A stretch of DNA of 6,153 nucleotides from Anaerolineales bacterium. GTDB taxonomy: Bacteria > Chloroflexota > Anaerolineae > Anaerolineales > UBA4823. The notes beneath the pieces are model-generated. The model saw only the letters and a program-made list of their open reading frames with translations. It did no database searches and had not been told where the DNA came from. This document shows, piece after piece, positions 6,153-6,153 of the stretch. The stretch lies in contig JALHTN010000048.1 of assembly GCA_022865865.1 (NCBI GenBank), positions 1 through 6,153 on the forward strand, written 5' to 3'. The stretch's first letter is position 1; each line of letters begins with the position of its first letter. Both the position numbers and the translations under genes were made by a program.

Positions 6153-6153
6153 A

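Noticed and set aside
1..6153. Search for tRNA or rRNA genes, CRISPR arrays, insertion sequences, prophage or toxin-antitoxin genes.
   Set aside because: No spaced direct repeats, transposase-like frame, cloverleaf-like segment or recognisable toxin/antitoxin pair was seen; nearly all sequence is accounted for by seven ordinary genes.

Overview
The window reads as ordinary bacterial chromosome of moderate GC with densely packed genes. The protein set (a PcaF/PaaJ-like thiolase, a plant-type GDP-mannose 3,5-epimerase, a class II aldolase, and an ABC-2 exporter with two different permeases followed by an O6-methylguanine methyltransferase) and the general flavour of the proteins suggest a Chloroflexota (Anaerolineae-like) genome. 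That is an impression from family familiarity, not a demonstrated placement. No mobile element, tRNA, rRNA, CRISPR array or phage gene is visible.

Layout. (1) 1-690, minus strand: the N-terminal 230 residues of a thiolase whose C-terminal part lies beyond the left edge. (2) 691-951: a 261-base divergent intergenic region with a probable -10 box for the rightward genes, a small palindrome and a possible 31-codon ORF. (3) 952-2648, plus strand: a two-gene unit, a GDP-mannose 3,5-epimerase homologue followed 8 bases later by a FucA-sized class II aldolase. (4) 2649-2736: a short convergent intergenic gap with at most a weak hairpin. (5) 6124-2737, minus strand: four genes in one direction, in transcription order ABC ATPase, ABC-2 permease A, ABC-2 permease B and methylated-DNA methyltransferase, with gaps of 2, 46 and 43 bases. 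This is probably one operon whose promoter lies at or beyond the right edge.

How the genes may work together. The ATPase and the two permeases form a plausible complete heteromeric exporter of the multidrug/antibiotic (DrrAB-like) class; its substrate cannot be read from the sequence. The methyltransferase repairs alkylated guanine or thymine in DNA, so co-transcription with an exporter would fit a toxic-compound defence theme, but this is inference. The epimerase would make GDP-L-galactose and/or GDP-L-gulose from GDP-mannose. The aldolase could act on a phosphorylated L-sugar or deoxysugar, but no gene here directly links the two reactions. The thiolase is a separate transcription unit for acyl-CoA metabolism.

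I found no clearly undescribed system. The items most worth a second look are the plant-type GDP-mannose 3,5-epimerase paired with a class II aldolase, the exporter-DNA-repair operon, and the triple AAAATTG repeat immediately upstream of the ABC ATPase start.
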